From NCBI RefSeq assembly GCF_001698225.1, contig NZ_CP016594.1, positions 682,001 through 746,000 of the forward strand: a stretch of DNA of 64,000 nt. The letters run 5' to 3'. This document shows positions 17,022-27,204 of this stretch, piece by piece (within the stretch, counting starts at the first letter, position 1; the number at the start of each line of letters is the position of its first letter). The notes under the pieces were generated by a model, which saw only the letters and a program-made list of their open reading frames with translations, had not been told where the DNA came from and ran no database searches. The translations under genes were made by a program, and so were the position numbers. Source of the stretch: Gordonia terrae. Lineage in GTDB: Bacteria; Actinomycetota; Actinomycetes; Mycobacteriales; Mycobacteriaceae.

Positions 17022-19168
17022 TCGGCGCGGTCGACTCCGCCGTGCAGCCGGCGGTCATCGAGGTCCGCGATCTGCGGGTGGACTTCGACACCGAGGCCGG
17101 CGCACTGAACGCGGTCCGCGGCCTCGACCTCGATCTCCGATCCGGTCGGACGACGGCGCTCGTGGGCGAATCGGGTTCGGGAAAGTCGGTGTCGGCGTTG
17201 GCCGTTCTCGGATTACTGCCCGATGCCGCGCGGGTCTCGGGTTCGGTGACCCTGCGCGGCCGGGAACTGGTGGGCCTGCCGGATCGGGATTTCTCGGCGA
17301 TCCGGGGTTCGGAGATCGCCATGGTGTTCCAGGACCCGCTGTCATCGCTCACGCCGGTGTTCACCGTCGGCGCCCAGATCTCCGAGGCCCTGCGCGCTCA
17401 CCGGCAGCTCTCCGGCAAGCAGGCGTGGGCACGAGCGGTCGAGTTGCTCGATCTCGTGGGCATCCCGGATCCGGCGCGGCGTGCCCGGTCCTTTCCGCAC
17501 GAATTGTCCGGCGGGATGAGGCAACGGGTGATGATCGCGATGGCCATCGCCAACGATCCCGCCGTGATCATCGCCGACGAACCGACCACCGCACTCGACG
17601 TCACGATCCAGGCGCAGATCCTCGAGGTCCTGCGCACCGCGCAGCGGGAGACCGGTGCCGCCATGCTGCTGATCACCCACGATCTGGGGGTGGTCGCCGG
17701 CACCGCCGACGACGTCGTGGTGATGTACGCCGGTCGGGCGGTCGAAACCGCGGATGTCGAACCGATATTCGTCCGTCCGCGGATGCCGTACACGATCGGT
17801 CTGCTGGGCGCGGTTCCGCGGGTCGACCGCCGAACCGACACGCTCACCCCGATCCCGGGTGCGCCACCGGCTCTCATCGATCTCGACGACGCCTGCCCGT
17901 TCGCACCGAGATGTCCACTCGCGGTCGACGACTGTCTGCGCGCCGAACCGGAACTGCGACCACTCGTGGGGGGCGGCGAGGGTGTCGAGGACGACATGGC
18001 TCCCGTGCACAGCGCCGCCTGCATCCGTGCCGACGAGATCGGAGCGGACGGGCGGCTCGGCGGAACCCCGGTGTTCGACGGACCGGTGTTCGACACGCCG
18101 GGGTTCGGTGCGCCGGCCCCTCGAGGCGACGAAGATCGTTCGTCAGCAACAGTTCTCGAGGTCGAACGGATGGTCAAGGTCTTTCCGCTCACCAGCGGCC
18201 TGCTTCGGCGCCGCGTCGGTTCGGTCCGCGCGGTCGACGGCATCTCCTTCGATGTACGACGCGGTGAGTCGTTGGCGATCGTCGGCGAATCGGGAAGCGG
18301 GAAGTCCACGACCCTGCTCGAGATCATGAACTTCGCCCAGCCGGCCGGCGTGATCCGCATCGGCGGCGTCGACCCGGCATCGGTCCGCTCGCGTGCCGCA
18401 CGAGCGCTCCGCCAGAAGGTGTCGATCGTCTTCCAAGACCCCTCGGACGCTCTCGATCCGCGCTTCACCGCCTTCGACATCGTCGCCGAACCACTCCGAG
18501 CGCTCGGCCACCCGAAGGCCGAGACCGAGCGCGCCGTCACCGATCTCATGCTTCGGGTGGGCCTCGACCCCGTCCACGCCGACCGGTTCCCGGCCGCGTT
18601 CTCGGGCGGGCAGAAACAGCGACTGGCCATCGCCCGGGCCCTGGCCACCGATCCGGAACTGATCATCCTCGACGAACCGCTGTCCGCGCTGGACGTCTCC
18701 GTGCAGGCCGACATCGTCAACCTCATCCGGCGGTTGCAGTCCGACGGTGACGTCGCCTACCTCGTCGTCGCGCACGACCTGTCGGTGGTGCGCCAGCTAG
18801 CGGACCGGATCGCGGTGATGTATCTCGGGGCGATCGCCGAAGAGGGGCCGACCGAACGCGTCTTCACCCGGCCGTTGCACCCCTACACACGGGCCCTGCT
18901 GTCGGCGGTCCCGATCCCCGACCCGCGAATCGAACGCGAGCGTCGGCCGATCGTGCTGAGGGGCGAACAACCCAGTCCCACCGAGGACATCGTCGGGTGC
19001 AGCTTCGCCGCCCGCTGCCCGTTGCACCGGGACCTCGACGACGCGCGACGCGAACGCTGCCGCTCGGTCGTCCCCCGATTGCGGACGACCGAGCAGGATC
19101 CGCACACCGATCACCGAGCGGCCTGCCACTTCGTGGAGCTCGACCCCGGCCCGGGGGGATCGACGTGA
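17018..19168 (+). CDS. Peptide ABC transporter ATPase, fused DppD-DppF type
   Basis: A 716-residue protein with two ABC ATPase modules. The first has Walker A GESGSGKS and signature [12 protein letters not shown], followed by the oligopeptide-transporter C-terminal domain with its Cys cluster ([14 protein letters not shown]). A Gly/Pro-rich linker (about 345-375) leads to the second module with [23 protein letters not shown] and another Cys cluster ([12 protein letters not shown]). The Cys clusters may hold an iron-sulfur centre, as reported for Dpp/Opp ATPases. One fused protein supplies both nucleotide-binding sites, as in mycobacterial OppD. Confidence 0.94.
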   Translation: MIGAVDSAVQPAVIEVRDLRVDFDTEAGALNAVRGLDLDLRSGRTTALVGESGSGKSVSALAVLGLLPDAARVSGSVTLRGRELVGLPDRDFSAIRGSEIAMVFQDPLSSLTPVFTVGAQISEALRAHRQLSGKQAWARAVELLDLVGIPDPARRARSFPHELSGGMRQRVMIAMAIANDPAVIIADEPTTALDVTIQAQILEVLRTAQRETGAAMLLITHDLGVVAGTADDVVVMYAGRAVETADVEPIFVRPRMPYTIGLLGAVPRVDRRTDTLTPIPGAPPALIDLDDACPFAPRCPLAVDDCLRAEPELRPLVGGGEGVEDDMAPVHSAACIRADEIGADGRLGGTPVFDGPVFDTPGFGAPAPRGDEDRSSATVLEVERMVKVFPLTSGLLRRRVGSVRAVDGISFDVRRGESLAIVGESGSGKSTTLLEIMNFAQPAGVIRIGGVDPASVRSRAARALRQKVSIVFQDPSDALDPRFTAFDIVAEPLRALGHPKAETERAVTDLMLRVGLDPVHADRFPAAFSGGQKQRLAIARALATDPELIILDEPLSALDVSVQADIVNLIRRLQSDGDVAYLVVAHDLSVVRQLADRIAVMYLGAIAEEGPTERVFTRPLHPYTRALLSAVPIPDPRIERERRPIVLRGEQPSPTEDIVGCSFAARCPLHRDLDDARRERCRSVVPRLRTTEQDPHTDHRAACHFVELDPGPGGST

Positions 19169-20817
19169 GACACTTCTGGATCCTGCTGTCGGTGGTGGTG
19201 ATCGCGGTCGGGTCCGTCGCGGGATGCGGTGCCGCGCTCGACACGTCAGCGGTGACCACCGACGGCGCGTCGCTGAATCCGCAGCCGCGCGAGAACCTCC
19301 GCGACGGGGGCAGTCTCACGACCGCCATCACCGAGGTGTCCGCCCAGTGGAACACCTTCCACGCCGACGCTTCGGCCTACACCCTGGCGCTGTGGCGGTG
19401 GTACAACCCGAATCTGGCCTACTTCTCACCGGACGGCGAGTATTCGCCCAACCCCGACTACCTCACCGATGTCCGCACCGAGACCGTCGACGGCGACACC
19501 GTGGTCACCTACACCATCAATCCGCGGGCGTTCTTCAACGACGGGACGCCCATCGACTATCGGGCCTTCGTCGAGACCTGGCGGACCAGTAGGGGAATCG
19601 ACGACCGATACATCGTGAGTTCGACCGACGGGTACAGCCAGATCGGCTCGGTCACCCGGGGGATCGACGACCGGCAGGCGGTCGTGCGGTTCGACGGCGT
19701 GTATGCGTGGCCGGACGGTCTGTTCAATCTGGTGCTTCATCCGAAGGCGACTTCCCCGGACACCTACAACAAGGGATACGTCACGAACCCGCACCCCGAA
19801 TGGGGAGCCGGGCCGTACACGATCGCGTCCTACGATCCGAACGCGGGAACGGTTGTGTTCGAGCGCAATCCGAAATGGTGGGGCAAGCCGGGCAAACTCG
19901 ACCGGCGGGTGTTCCGGCAGCTCGAGTCGCAGGCCGCACTCAACGCCTTCCAGAACGGTGAGATCGACGTCGCCGGAGTGGCGGCGAAGGATGCCCGTGC
20001 CCGCGTGCTGACCATGAACGGCATCGACATCCGGACGGCTGCCTCGCCTCAGCAGGCCCTGCTCGCGCTCAACCTGGACGCCCCGATCCTCGCCGATCGG
20101 ACCGTGCGCGAGGCGGTGATGACGGCGATCGACCGAGAAACACTGGCGCGCATCCGGTTCACCGGTCTCAACTACACCGAGGAACTTCCCGGATCGCTGT
20201 CGCTGTATCCGTTCCAACCCGGCTATCGGGACAACCTGGCCGGTGTGGTCTCCTACGACCCGGATCGCGCCTCGGGTCTGCTCGACCAGGCGGGGTGGCG
20301 CATCGGGGACGACGGCATCCGGACCCAGGACGGAGCGCGGCTGTCACTGACACTGCCGAATGTCGGCGACGACACCACCAGCGCCAACCTGTCACGCGCC
20401 CTGCAGGCGATCCTGGGCAAGGTCGGCATCGACCTCGTCGTGACCCAACGACCGTCATCGGACTTCTCGAAGGTCGTGGTGAACAAGGAGTTCGACCTGT
20501 TCATGATGGGCTTCTCCTCGAGCGATCCGTTCGGGATGGCCTATTTCTGTCAGGTCTGGTGCAGCGACTCGCAGTTCAACCCCGCGGGCGCGGGGACACC
20601 CGAGCTGGACGCGCAGATCGAGGCCATGTCGCAGATCGGGGACCCGACAGCACAGATAGCCGCCGGGAACCGGGTCGAACACGAGGCGTTCCAGCAGTTC
20701 TCGAACCTGCCACTGTTCAACGGTCCCGCCATGGTGGCGGTGAAGGAAGGGCTGGCGAACTACGGGGCGGGTCAGTTCTACATCGGCCCGATCGAGGACA
20801 TCGGCTGGGAGAAATGA
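19165..20817 (+). CDS. Peptide ABC transporter substrate-binding lipoprotein (SBP family 5)
   Basis: A 550-residue lipoprotein. The signal peptide ends at lipobox VAGC (Cys about residue 21). The SBP_bac_5 fold is shown by YTINPRAFFNDGTPIDYRAFVETW and GAGPYTIASYDPNAGTVVFERNPKWWG. A GTG start overlaps the ATPase stop (GTGA). It is the last gene of the transporter operon and presumably delivers peptides or peptide-like ligands to the DppBC pore. Convergent with thiD. Confidence 0.93.
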   Translation: MRHFWILLSVVVIAVGSVAGCGAALDTSAVTTDGASLNPQPRENLRDGGSLTTAITEVSAQWNTFHADASAYTLALWRWYNPNLAYFSPDGEYSPNPDYLTDVRTETVDGDTVVTYTINPRAFFNDGTPIDYRAFVETWRTSRGIDDRYIVSSTDGYSQIGSVTRGIDDRQAVVRFDGVYAWPDGLFNLVLHPKATSPDTYNKGYVTNPHPEWGAGPYTIASYDPNAGTVVFERNPKWWGKPGKLDRRVFRQLESQAALNAFQNGEIDVAGVAAKDARARVLTMNGIDIRTAASPQQALLALNLDAPILADRTVREAVMTAIDRETLARIRFTGLNYTEELPGSLSLYPFQPGYRDNLAGVVSYDPDRASGLLDQAGWRIGDDGIRTQDGARLSLTLPNVGDDTTSANLSRALQAILGKVGIDLVVTQRPSSDFSKVVVNKEFDLFMMGFSSSDPFGMAYFCQVWCSDSQFNPAGAGTPELDAQIEAMSQIGDPTAQIAAGNRVEHEAFQQFSNLPLFNGPAMVAVKEGLANYGAGQFYIGPIEDIGWEK

Positions 20818-20838
20818 CGGGAGCGACCGGACGGTCGG

Positions 20839-21756
20839 CTAGTCCGCGGGCCCCGCGCTCAGTCGCCACAACGGATTGACCGGGCCGTGGCCGGCACCCA
20901 GCGGATAGGCGGCGGCCAGGCAGCGCGTGACCCAACCCTTTCCGAAGCCGACCGCCTCGGGGACCGGGTAGCCGTGTGCGAGGGCGCTCGCGATCGCCGC
21001 GGCGAGGGTGTCGCCCGCGCCGTGGTCATGCGGGGTGTCGATCCGCTCATGACTGAGTTCGATGAACTGGTCACCGTCGTAGAGCAGGTCCGGGGACCGA
21101 TCCGACGTCCGCAGGTGCCCGCCCTTGACCAGGGCCCACCGCGGCCCGAGATCGAGCAGTGCCCTGGCGGCATCGCGCTGCGAATCGGCGTCGGTGACCT
21201 CGATCCCGGTGATCAAGCGGACCTCGTCCAGATTGGGTGTCACGACCGTGGCGAGGGGGAACAGCTTGTGACGCAACGTGTCGAGCGCGGAGTCGGCGAG
21301 CAGCTGGTTTCCGTGCATCGATGCGCACACCGGGTCGACCACCAGCGGGACGGATGCATCGCGGCCGATGCCGCTCGCGCCGCACTGCTCGACGATGGCC
21401 TCGATGATCGGTGCCGACGCGAGCATGCCGGTCTTCGCCGCGGCGACACCGATGTCACCGGCGACGGAGTCGATCTGCGCCGCCACGGTCTGCGGGGAGA
21501 TCTCTTCGAAACCGCTGACACCCAGCGAGTTCTGGACGGTCACCGCAGTCACCGCGACACACCCGTGCACCCCGAGCAGGGCGAAGGTGCGCATGTCGGC
21601 CTGGATTCCCGCACCACCGCCCGAATCCGATCCGGCGATGGTCAGGACCCGAACGGGAGCAGAACCGGGCTGTGCAACAGGGAGTTCCACGAAACCCTCG
21701 TCGAGCGTGCGTCGATGTCCGTCGACTGTGCGTTGTTCTGCGTCGACTGTGCGCAT
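20839..21756 (-). CDS. thiD: Hydroxymethylpyrimidine/phosphomethylpyrimidine kinase ThiD
   Basis: A 305-residue ribokinase-fold enzyme that phosphorylates HMP and HMP-P in thiamine synthesis. Motifs: [20 protein letters not shown] near residue 37, [13 protein letters not shown] (family usually DPVMVSKSG), and the anion hole [15 protein letters not shown]. The ATG at 21756 is preferred; an N-terminal extension of about 30 residues precedes the kinase fold. A TPP riboswitch lies on the same strand about 90 nt upstream, which fixes the gene in thiamine metabolism. Convergent with the ABC transporter operon. Confidence 0.93.
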   Translation of the reverse strand: MRTVDAEQRTVDGHRRTLDEGFVELPVAQPGSAPVRVLTIAGSDSGGGAGIQADMRTFALLGVHGCVAVTAVTVQNSLGVSGFEEISPQTVAAQIDSVAGDIGVAAAKTGMLASAPIIEAIVEQCGASGIGRDASVPLVVDPVCASMHGNQLLADSALDTLRHKLFPLATVVTPNLDEVRLITGIEVTDADSQRDAARALLDLGPRWALVKGGHLRTSDRSPDLLYDGDQFIELSHERIDTPHDHGAGDTLAAAIASALAHGYPVPEAVGFGKGWVTRCLAAAYPLGAGHGPVNPLWRLSAGPAD

Positions 21757-21842
21757 CACTTCTCGCCAACCGTCTCGAGGGACAGGGATCCGGAATCGGC
21801 GGGTGCGCTGCTGTCGTATGTGGCGGATACAGGTGTACCCAT

Positions 21843-21942
21843 GGCTCAACTCCCTACGCCGGCATTACCCGGACAGGTTCGAGCGGTCGGCGACCGCCCG
21901 TCGCCATCTCAGCCCTCGGTCATCGTGAGAGCCCCCGCGGTG
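21843..21942 (-). promoter_or_regulatory. TPP (THI-box) riboswitch upstream of thiD
   Basis: Read on the minus strand, the segment contains GGGCTGAGATGGC followed by GACCGCTCGAACCTGTCC, then GGGTAATGCCGGCGTAGGGA. These match the conserved CUGAGA, GAACCUGA and GGGUAAUGCCxGCGxAGGGA blocks of the thiamine pyrophosphate aptamer. It lies about 90 nt before the thiD start codon, so high TPP should repress thiD, most likely at translation. Confidence 0.93.
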
Positions 21943-22066
21943 TGTAGTTGTCGTGCGTCCGCAACCCTACATCGCCCGACGAGACGGGCGGGCAGGGTGC
22001 GGCGAACCGTATCGATATGCGACAAACGAGCCATGGGGTCGGCAGTTACGGTTCCGTAAGGTACCG

Positions 22067-22082
22067 TGTGACCCGGATCACA
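22067..22082. promoter_or_regulatory. CRP/GlxR-type binding site
   Basis: TGTGACCCGGATCACA is a perfect match to the TGTGA-N6-TCACA consensus of CRP-family regulators (Rv3676 in M. tuberculosis, GlxR in Corynebacterium). Its centre is about 83 bp upstream of the GNAT start codon, and it also lies upstream of the divergent thiD leader. Confidence 0.8.
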
Positions 22083-22157
22083 GGCGGGTGTCATGTCGAG
22101 TCAGGGCGGCGCGCGCCGGTGGTCCGATGTCCGTGATCACGAGGTGAGGAGGGTCGG

Positions 22158-22505
22158 GTGCTCCGCAAGCATCGTCAGCGACCACCACAGTCGGCGAAGT
22201 CGATTCTGCAACAGATCTCGCAGGTGGTACACAACCCCGACCGCGACCGATTCGAACTCTGGGTGGCCGGCGATCTGGTCGGCGTTCTCGGCTACACGAC
22301 CGAGACGGCCGACGGTCAGACGACCATCACCGTGCTGCACACCGTGCTCTACGACGAGTACAGCGGACACGGTCTCGCCACCCGGCTCACCCGCACCGTC
22401 GTGCACTACACCCGCGAACAGGGCGCCCGGCTGCGTCCGGTGTGCACGTTCACCAAGCGCTACCTCGACAGCCATCCCGGGATCGTCACCCTCGCTCCGG
22501 TGTGA
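22158..22505 (+). CDS. Small GNAT-fold acetyltransferase (Acetyltransf_CG type)
   Basis: A 115-residue protein starting with GTG. It has the short YidJ-like GNAT layout: a beta-strand pair (FELWVAGDLVGVLGYTT), HTVLYDEYSGHGLATRLTRTVVHYTREQG containing the acetyl-CoA loop (YSGHGLA), and the C-terminal CTFTKRYLDSHP. Members acetylate small molecules or protein termini; the substrate is unknown. A CRP-type site lies upstream. Convergent with the salicyl-AMP ligase gene. Confidence 0.8.
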   Translation: MLRKHRQRPPQSAKSILQQISQVVHNPDRDRFELWVAGDLVGVLGYTTETADGQTTITVLHTVLYDEYSGHGLATRLTRTVVHYTREQGARLRPVCTFTKRYLDSHPGIVTLAPV

Positions 22506-22518
22506 GGGGTGCGCCGGC

Positions 22519-24177
22519 TCAGTCGGCGAGCAGGGTCTCGCGCAGCACCTTCTTGTCGATCTTGCCGACCGCGGTCACCGGGAGGGTGGTCACGATCCGC
22601 ACCGCGTCGGGCAGTTTGAACGAGGCGAGTCCGCGCTCGGCGAGGAACGTGCGGATGGTCGCGAGCTCCAGCGGCTGGGCCGGGGGGTGCTCATGCGAGA
22701 GCACCACGGCGGCGCAGATCTTCTCCCCGAGTGCGTCGTCGGGTAGGCCGACCACCGCCACCTGTCGGACCGAGTCGTGGGCGAGGAGGTTCTCCTCGAC
22801 GTCGTCGGCAGCGACGTTCTCGCCGGCTCGGACGATGGTGTCCTTGATGCGGCCGGTCACCGCGAGGTGGCCCGACGGCAGCCTCGTCACCTTGTCGCCG
22901 GAGCGATAGAAACCGTCCGGCGTGAAGGACTTCTCGTTGTGGGCTGCGGCCCGGTAGTAACCGCGGATCGTGTACGGCCCACGCACCAGGAGTTCACCTT
23001 CCGTGCCATCGGGGACGTCGTCGCCGTCCTCGTCGACCACGCGCACCTCGTCGAGCTCCGACATCGGCGAACCCTGCACCTGGTGAACAAGCTCGCGCGG
23101 TTCATCGAGACGGGTGTAGCAGATCAGACCCTCGGCCATCCCGAACACCTGCTGCGCGACGGGGCCGAGTGCGGCGTCGAGGGCGACGGCGTCGGGCTGG
23201 GCCAACTTGGCGCCGCCGACCTGCAGCAGGCGCAGCGAGCTGATGTCGGCGGGTTCCCACTCGGTCGCCGCGCACCAGAGTTGCGCGAGGGCGGGGACGA
23301 GCGAGGTCACCGTGATGCGGTGTCGCTCGATCAGGTCGAAGGTGTTGTCCGGGCTGGGGTTGTCGGCGAAGACGATGTGCCCGCCGACGCCGACCACGCC
23401 GAGGATGCCCGGGCAGCTCAACGGGAAGTTGTGTGCTGCGGGCAGCGCGACGAGGTAGGTGTCGTCGGCGGTTAGGCCGGCGATGCCCGCCGACAGTCGC
23501 GCGTTGAGGTCATAGTCGTCGTGGGTGCGGGCGATCAGTTTCGGCAGGCCGGTGGTTCCCCCCGAGACCAGGAACAGCGCAGGCAGGCCGGGGTCGGGGC
23601 CGTCGGGGAGCGCGGTCGCGGCGGGGTCGGCGTCGGGCAGCGCCGCGAACCGGCCGGGATCGCCGGAGATGAAGACCTGCGCGACGTCGGGCACCCGCGA
23701 CTGCAGTTCGGCCGCGAGGTCGCGGAAGTCGAACCCCCGGCGGTCGTCCTCACCGATGTAGGCGACCGCCCCCGAGCCGGTCGCGAGATGGGCGATCTCG
23801 GTGATCCGATGCGCCGGCAGTGTCATCACCGGCACGACACCCGCGCGTAGGAGGCCGAACAGGGTCACGGCGAAGTCGAGGGAGTTGTTGAGCTGCAGGA
23901 CGACCCGTTGGGCGGGCCGCAGACCGGCGTCGACGAAACCGGCGGCCCGGCGCAGGGTGGCGGCGCGGAACTCGGCGTAGGTGAGCGTTCGCGGACCGTC
24001 GGCGGAGGCGTCGGTCACCGCCGGCGCATCGGGGGAGCGCTCGGCCGCGACGTCGAGGGCCGCGAACAGCGGGCGGCCGAGGAACACACCCGCGTCCCGG
24101 TATCGCTGGGCCTGTGCATCGGTGTGGGGGGAGAAACCGTCGAGCAGATCGGTCACGTGGTCGAGGTGCGTCGGCAT
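22519..24177 (-). CDS. mbtA: Salicyl-AMP ligase (MbtA/DhbE family)
   Basis: About 552 residues. It activates an aryl acid with ATP and loads it onto the aryl carrier domain of an NRPS. Motifs: nucleotide loop LFLVSGGTTGLPKLIARTH, aryl-acid site AHNFPLSCPG, QQVFGMAEGLICYTRLDEP, and hinge/C-domain GHLAVTGRIKDTIVRAGEN with catalytic Lys in AVGKIDKK. A Cys where DHB-specific enzymes have Ser in the PLxxPG motif fits salicylate rather than 2,3-dihydroxybenzoate. The ATG at 24177 is chosen; an in-frame TTG at 24189 is possible, and neither has a good ribosome site. Two candidate iron boxes separate it from the divergent salicylate synthase gene. Confidence 0.92.
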   Translation of the reverse strand: MPTHLDHVTDLLDGFSPHTDAQAQRYRDAGVFLGRPLFAALDVAAERSPDAPAVTDASADGPRTLTYAEFRAATLRRAAGFVDAGLRPAQRVVLQLNNSLDFAVTLFGLLRAGVVPVMTLPAHRITEIAHLATGSGAVAYIGEDDRRGFDFRDLAAELQSRVPDVAQVFISGDPGRFAALPDADPAATALPDGPDPGLPALFLVSGGTTGLPKLIARTHDDYDLNARLSAGIAGLTADDTYLVALPAAHNFPLSCPGILGVVGVGGHIVFADNPSPDNTFDLIERHRITVTSLVPALAQLWCAATEWEPADISSLRLLQVGGAKLAQPDAVALDAALGPVAQQVFGMAEGLICYTRLDEPRELVHQVQGSPMSELDEVRVVDEDGDDVPDGTEGELLVRGPYTIRGYYRAAAHNEKSFTPDGFYRSGDKVTRLPSGHLAVTGRIKDTIVRAGENVAADDVEENLLAHDSVRQVAVVGLPDDALGEKICAAVVLSHEHPPAQPLELATIRTFLAERGLASFKLPDAVRIVTTLPVTAVGKIDKKVLRETLLAD

Positions 24178-24200
24178 GAGTTCATTCAAACACAGCCAGG

Positions 24201-24219
24201 ATAGGGTAACCTTACCGGT
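24201..24219. promoter_or_regulatory. Candidate IdeR/DtxR iron box
   Basis: ATAGGGTAACCTTACCGGT matches 13 of 19 positions of TWAGGTWAGSCTWACCTWA by hand alignment. It is 24 bp upstream of the salicyl-AMP ligase ATG and likely represses it in iron-replete cells. Confidence 0.7.
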
Positions 24220-24265
24220 CGATGCGGGACGGTGGGCCCGCTCTCGACCGTGGGGGGTTGTTTGA

Positions 24266-24284
24266 TTAGGCTGCCCTAAGCTTC
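24266..24284. promoter_or_regulatory. Candidate IdeR/DtxR iron box
   Basis: TTAGGCTGCCCTAAGCTTC matches 14 of 19 positions of the IdeR consensus. It lies 50 bp before the salicylate synthase start codon, where it would control the mbtI-led operon. Confidence 0.75.
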
Positions 24285-24333
24285 CCTATGATCATCGGTG
24301 CTTGAGTGCATCACGACCGGAGGAACGAAGGAC

Positions 24334-25674
24334 ATGTCGCTGACAACCGAATCGCACGCCGCGCAGTTCGTCGACCTGCTCGCGCCCGCCTCGCCGCTGG
24401 GTGAGTCCGATGCTGCGCGGATCACGGCCGCCTGGGCGGGTTCCGGCGAGTTCGGCGATCATGTCGTCTACGAGCGCGACCGGCGATGGACCTTCGCGGC
24501 CGGGGTGCGTGCTCGTGTGGTCGTGACGCGGAGCGAGGTCATCGTCGACGATCAGGGTGACCGGACGACGACGCCGTGGCGCGGCGACCCCGCCGACGCG
24601 CTCGCTGCCGCGACCGCTTCGTTGTCGATCCCGGACTGGCGCGTCTACGGCTGGGTCGGCTTCGACTTCTGCGCGCCCTATCACGGCATCCTCGACCGCG
24701 TCCCGGAGGACACCGTCCTGGCGCACCTCATCGTCCCCGAGTTCGAGGTGACCGTCGATGCCGAGGGCGTCGACACCGGCGCCGTCGACGCCGATCGTGC
24801 CCGTCGTCTTCTCGAGATCGCCTCGCAGGCAACTGTTTCGGCAGAGTCGCGACCGGTGGATGTCCAGGCGGACCCCGACGACTACCGGGGGCGGGTGGCG
24901 ACTGCGGTCGCCGAGATCGAAGCCGGCCGGTATCAGAAGGTGATCCTCTCCCGCGCCGTCGACATCCCGTTCGACGTGGACATCCCCGCGACCTACGCGC
25001 GCGGCCGGGCCGACAACAATCCCGCCCGCAGCTATCTGCTCTCGCTCGGCGACCTCCAGGCCGCCGGATTCAGCCCCGAGCTCGTCGTCGCGGTGCATGA
25101 CGACCGGACGGTGGTCACCGAACCGCTCGCCGGGACAAGGGCTTTCGGTATCTCGGCGGATCAGGACGCGGCGGCGCGCGCCGACCTCCTCTCCGATGCG
25201 AAGGAGATCGCCGAGCACGCCATGTCGGTGCGGGCATGCTTCGACGAGATCTCGTCGATCGCAGCGGACGACACCACCGCGGTGAGCGAGTTCATGGAGG
25301 TCCGCGAACGAGGCAGCGTCCAGCACCTGGCCTCGACCGTCCGCGGCACCCTCGCTGCTCACGAATCACCCTGGCGTGCACTCGAAGTCGTCTTCCCGTC
25401 GATCACCGCGTCGGGGATCCCCAAGACCCCGGCGGTGGAGGCGATCGACCGCCTCGAGCCGCGGCGTCGTGGCCTGTACTCCGGCGCCATCCTCACCGCG
25501 GCATCGACGGGCGAACTCGAGGCCACCCTTGCGCTGCGCACCATCTTCTCCTCCGGAGACGGCGCGTGGCTGCGTGCCGGCGCCGGGATCGTCGCGCAGT
25601 CCACGCCGGAGCGCGAGTTCACCGAGACCTGCGAAAAACTCGGCAGCGTCGCCCCGTACGTGGTCCCGCGCTGA
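24334..25674 (+). CDS. mbtI: Salicylate synthase (MbtI family)
   Basis: A 446-residue chorismate-utilising enzyme that turns chorismate into salicylate via isochorismate. Key segments: AGRYQKVILSRAVDIPF, whose Lys matches the general base Lys205 of MbtI, VTEPLAGTRAFG, MEVRERGSVQHLASTVRG, FPSITASGIPKTPAVEAI and the metal-site end REFTETCEKLGSVAPY. It aligns over its whole length with MbtI/YbtS salicylate synthases rather than EntC-type isochorismate synthases, and no EntA or EntB homologue is nearby. The ATG at 24334 follows GGAGG at 24319-24323. First gene of an operon with the ACP, acyl-ACP dehydrogenase and WS/DGAT genes. Confidence 0.93.
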   Translation: MSLTTESHAAQFVDLLAPASPLGESDAARITAAWAGSGEFGDHVVYERDRRWTFAAGVRARVVVTRSEVIVDDQGDRTTTPWRGDPADALAAATASLSIPDWRVYGWVGFDFCAPYHGILDRVPEDTVLAHLIVPEFEVTVDAEGVDTGAVDADRARRLLEIASQATVSAESRPVDVQADPDDYRGRVATAVAEIEAGRYQKVILSRAVDIPFDVDIPATYARGRADNNPARSYLLSLGDLQAAGFSPELVVAVHDDRTVVTEPLAGTRAFGISADQDAAARADLLSDAKEIAEHAMSVRACFDEISSIAADDTTAVSEFMEVRERGSVQHLASTVRGTLAAHESPWRALEVVFPSITASGIPKTPAVEAIDRLEPRRRGLYSGAILTAASTGELEATLALRTIFSSGDGAWLRAGAGIVAQSTPEREFTETCEKLGSVAPYVVPR

Positions 25675-25719
25675 TCACCCGATACTTTCGACCGAACACC
25701 CCATCTCAGGAGTCACCAC

Positions 25720-25968
25720 ATGTCCGACCACATCACCGAAGCCCTGCGCGGCATCCTCGAAGAAGACCTCGACCTCTCGCTGGGAGACGTCAGCCGCGAC
25801 GCGAAGCTGATCGACGACCTGGGACTGGATTCGGTGGCGTTCGCCATCGGTGTGGTGGCGATCGAGGAGCGGCTCGGCGTGAAGCTGTCCGAGCGGGAGC
25901 TCTTCGAGTCCAAGACCGTCGGTGACCTCGAAGACCTCATCCGGTCGAAGGCCGGCACCCCGGCCTGA
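25720..25968 (+). CDS. mbtL: Acyl carrier protein (MbtL-like)
   Basis: An 82-residue carrier protein with the phosphopantetheine site LGLDSVAFA (Ser about residue 37) and acidic helices. By position between salicylate synthase and an acyl-ACP dehydrogenase it corresponds to MbtL, which carries the fatty acyl chain of mycobactin. The acyl chain would be loaded by the FAAL at 44117 and desaturated by the next gene. A poor ribosome site (CAGGAG) lies 9 nt before the ATG. Confidence 0.88.
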   Translation: MSDHITEALRGILEEDLDLSLGDVSRDAKLIDDLGLDSVAFAIGVVAIEERLGVKLSERELFESKTVGDLEDLIRSKAGTPA

Positions 25969-25982
25969 GACGGAGAGTCGAC

Positions 25983-27164
25983 ATGAGTGTGGACACACCG
26001 GTGCAGACGTACGCCGAATTGCTCGACGCCGCGTTCGACGAGCGGGTGACGTCGTGGACGGCGCAGGCCGAACAGGATCACCGGTTCCCGCGGCCCCTTC
26101 TCGAGCACCTCGGCTCCGAAGGTGTCTTCGTCCGTAAGTGGGAGGACCGCAAGTTCACCGACCTCCACGATCATTTCGCGCTCGGCGCCCACCTCGGCGC
26201 GCTCGGCTCCGCGGCGATCGGGGTGGGGGTGAGCCTGCACGACTCGGCGATCGCCATCCTCCGCCGCTTCGGCCGCAACGACTACCTCAAGGACCTCGCC
26301 CAGCGTGCGCTGACCGCCGAGACCGTGCTCTGCATCGGGGCCTCCGAAGAGCAGGGCGGCTCGGATCTGCAGAACTCCGAGACCCGGATCTTCCCGGAGA
26401 ACGACGGCTTCCGCGTCGTCGGACACAAGAAGTTCGTGTCGCTCTCGCCGATCGCGGATCACGTGTTCGTGGTCTGCCGTGGCGTCGACGACGGTCCTGA
26501 TCTGGGCGGCAACGTGGCCCTCGCCGCGGTGCCGATCGAGTCGGTCACGGTGGGTGAGCCGTACCAGAAGCTGGGCGCCGGGCCGCTCGACACCGCCCCG
26601 GTCACGATCGATGCCTGGATCCCGGAAGAGGCGCTGATCGCGCGGCCGGGGACCGGCCTGGCCATCATCAGCTGGGGGCTGGCGCACGAGCGGTACTCGG
26701 TGGCCGCCCAGATCGCCGCCGCCTGCGAGGTCATGATCGGGGTGACGCTCGCCCGGATGATGGAGCGCACCCAGTTCGGCAAGAAGCTCTACGACCACCA
26801 GGCGCTGCGCCTGCGCGTGGCGGACCTGCAGGCCAGGGTCGACGTTCTGCGGTACGCACTCGCCGGCGTCGCCGCCGAGGGCAAGATCAACCTGCGCACC
26901 GCCGCGGCGCTGAAGGCGACGGCCGCCAATCTCGGTGAGGAGGTCGCGTCGGAGTGCCTGCACATCTTCGGCGGGATCGGTTACCTCGAGACCGAGACCC
27001 CGATCGGCCGGTGGTGGCGGGACATGAAGCTGGCCCGCGTCGGGGGCGGCACCGATGAGGTGCTGTGGGAACTCGTCGCGGCAGCGATGAAGCCCGACAC
27101 CGAGCGTTACCAGGCCATGTTCATCGATTCGGAGCTACACCGGCCGGGCTCGTCCGCGTCCTGA
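25983..27164 (+). CDS. mbtN: Acyl-ACP dehydrogenase (MbtN/FadE14-like)
   Basis: A 393-residue flavoprotein of the acyl-CoA dehydrogenase fold: N-terminal helical domain, the [19 protein letters not shown] segment at the flavin/substrate face, [20 protein letters not shown], and the C-terminal [21 protein letters not shown]. In mycobactin synthesis MbtN introduces the alpha,beta double bond of the acyl chain on MbtL. It begins 14 bp after the ACP gene, supporting the same role. Confidence 0.88.
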   Translation: MSVDTPVQTYAELLDAAFDERVTSWTAQAEQDHRFPRPLLEHLGSEGVFVRKWEDRKFTDLHDHFALGAHLGALGSAAIGVGVSLHDSAIAILRRFGRNDYLKDLAQRALTAETVLCIGASEEQGGSDLQNSETRIFPENDGFRVVGHKKFVSLSPIADHVFVVCRGVDDGPDLGGNVALAAVPIESVTVGEPYQKLGAGPLDTAPVTIDAWIPEEALIARPGTGLAIISWGLAHERYSVAAQIAAACEVMIGVTLARMMERTQFGKKLYDHQALRLRVADLQARVDVLRYALAGVAAEGKINLRTAAALKATAANLGEEVASECLHIFGGIGYLETETPIGRWWRDMKLARVGGGTDEVLWELVAAAMKPDTERYQAMFIDSELHRPGSSAS

Positions 27165-27204
27165 GAAGCATCCGAACATCCACTCCCACCCAGGCGGTCC
27201 TCCC

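Noticed and set aside
24334-25674. Annotation as EntC/DhbC isochorismate synthase for a catecholate pathway.
   Set aside because: The full-length pattern is MbtI-like, no 2,3-DHB dehydrogenase or isochorismatase gene is present, and the cognate ligase has the salicylate-type PLSCPG motif.
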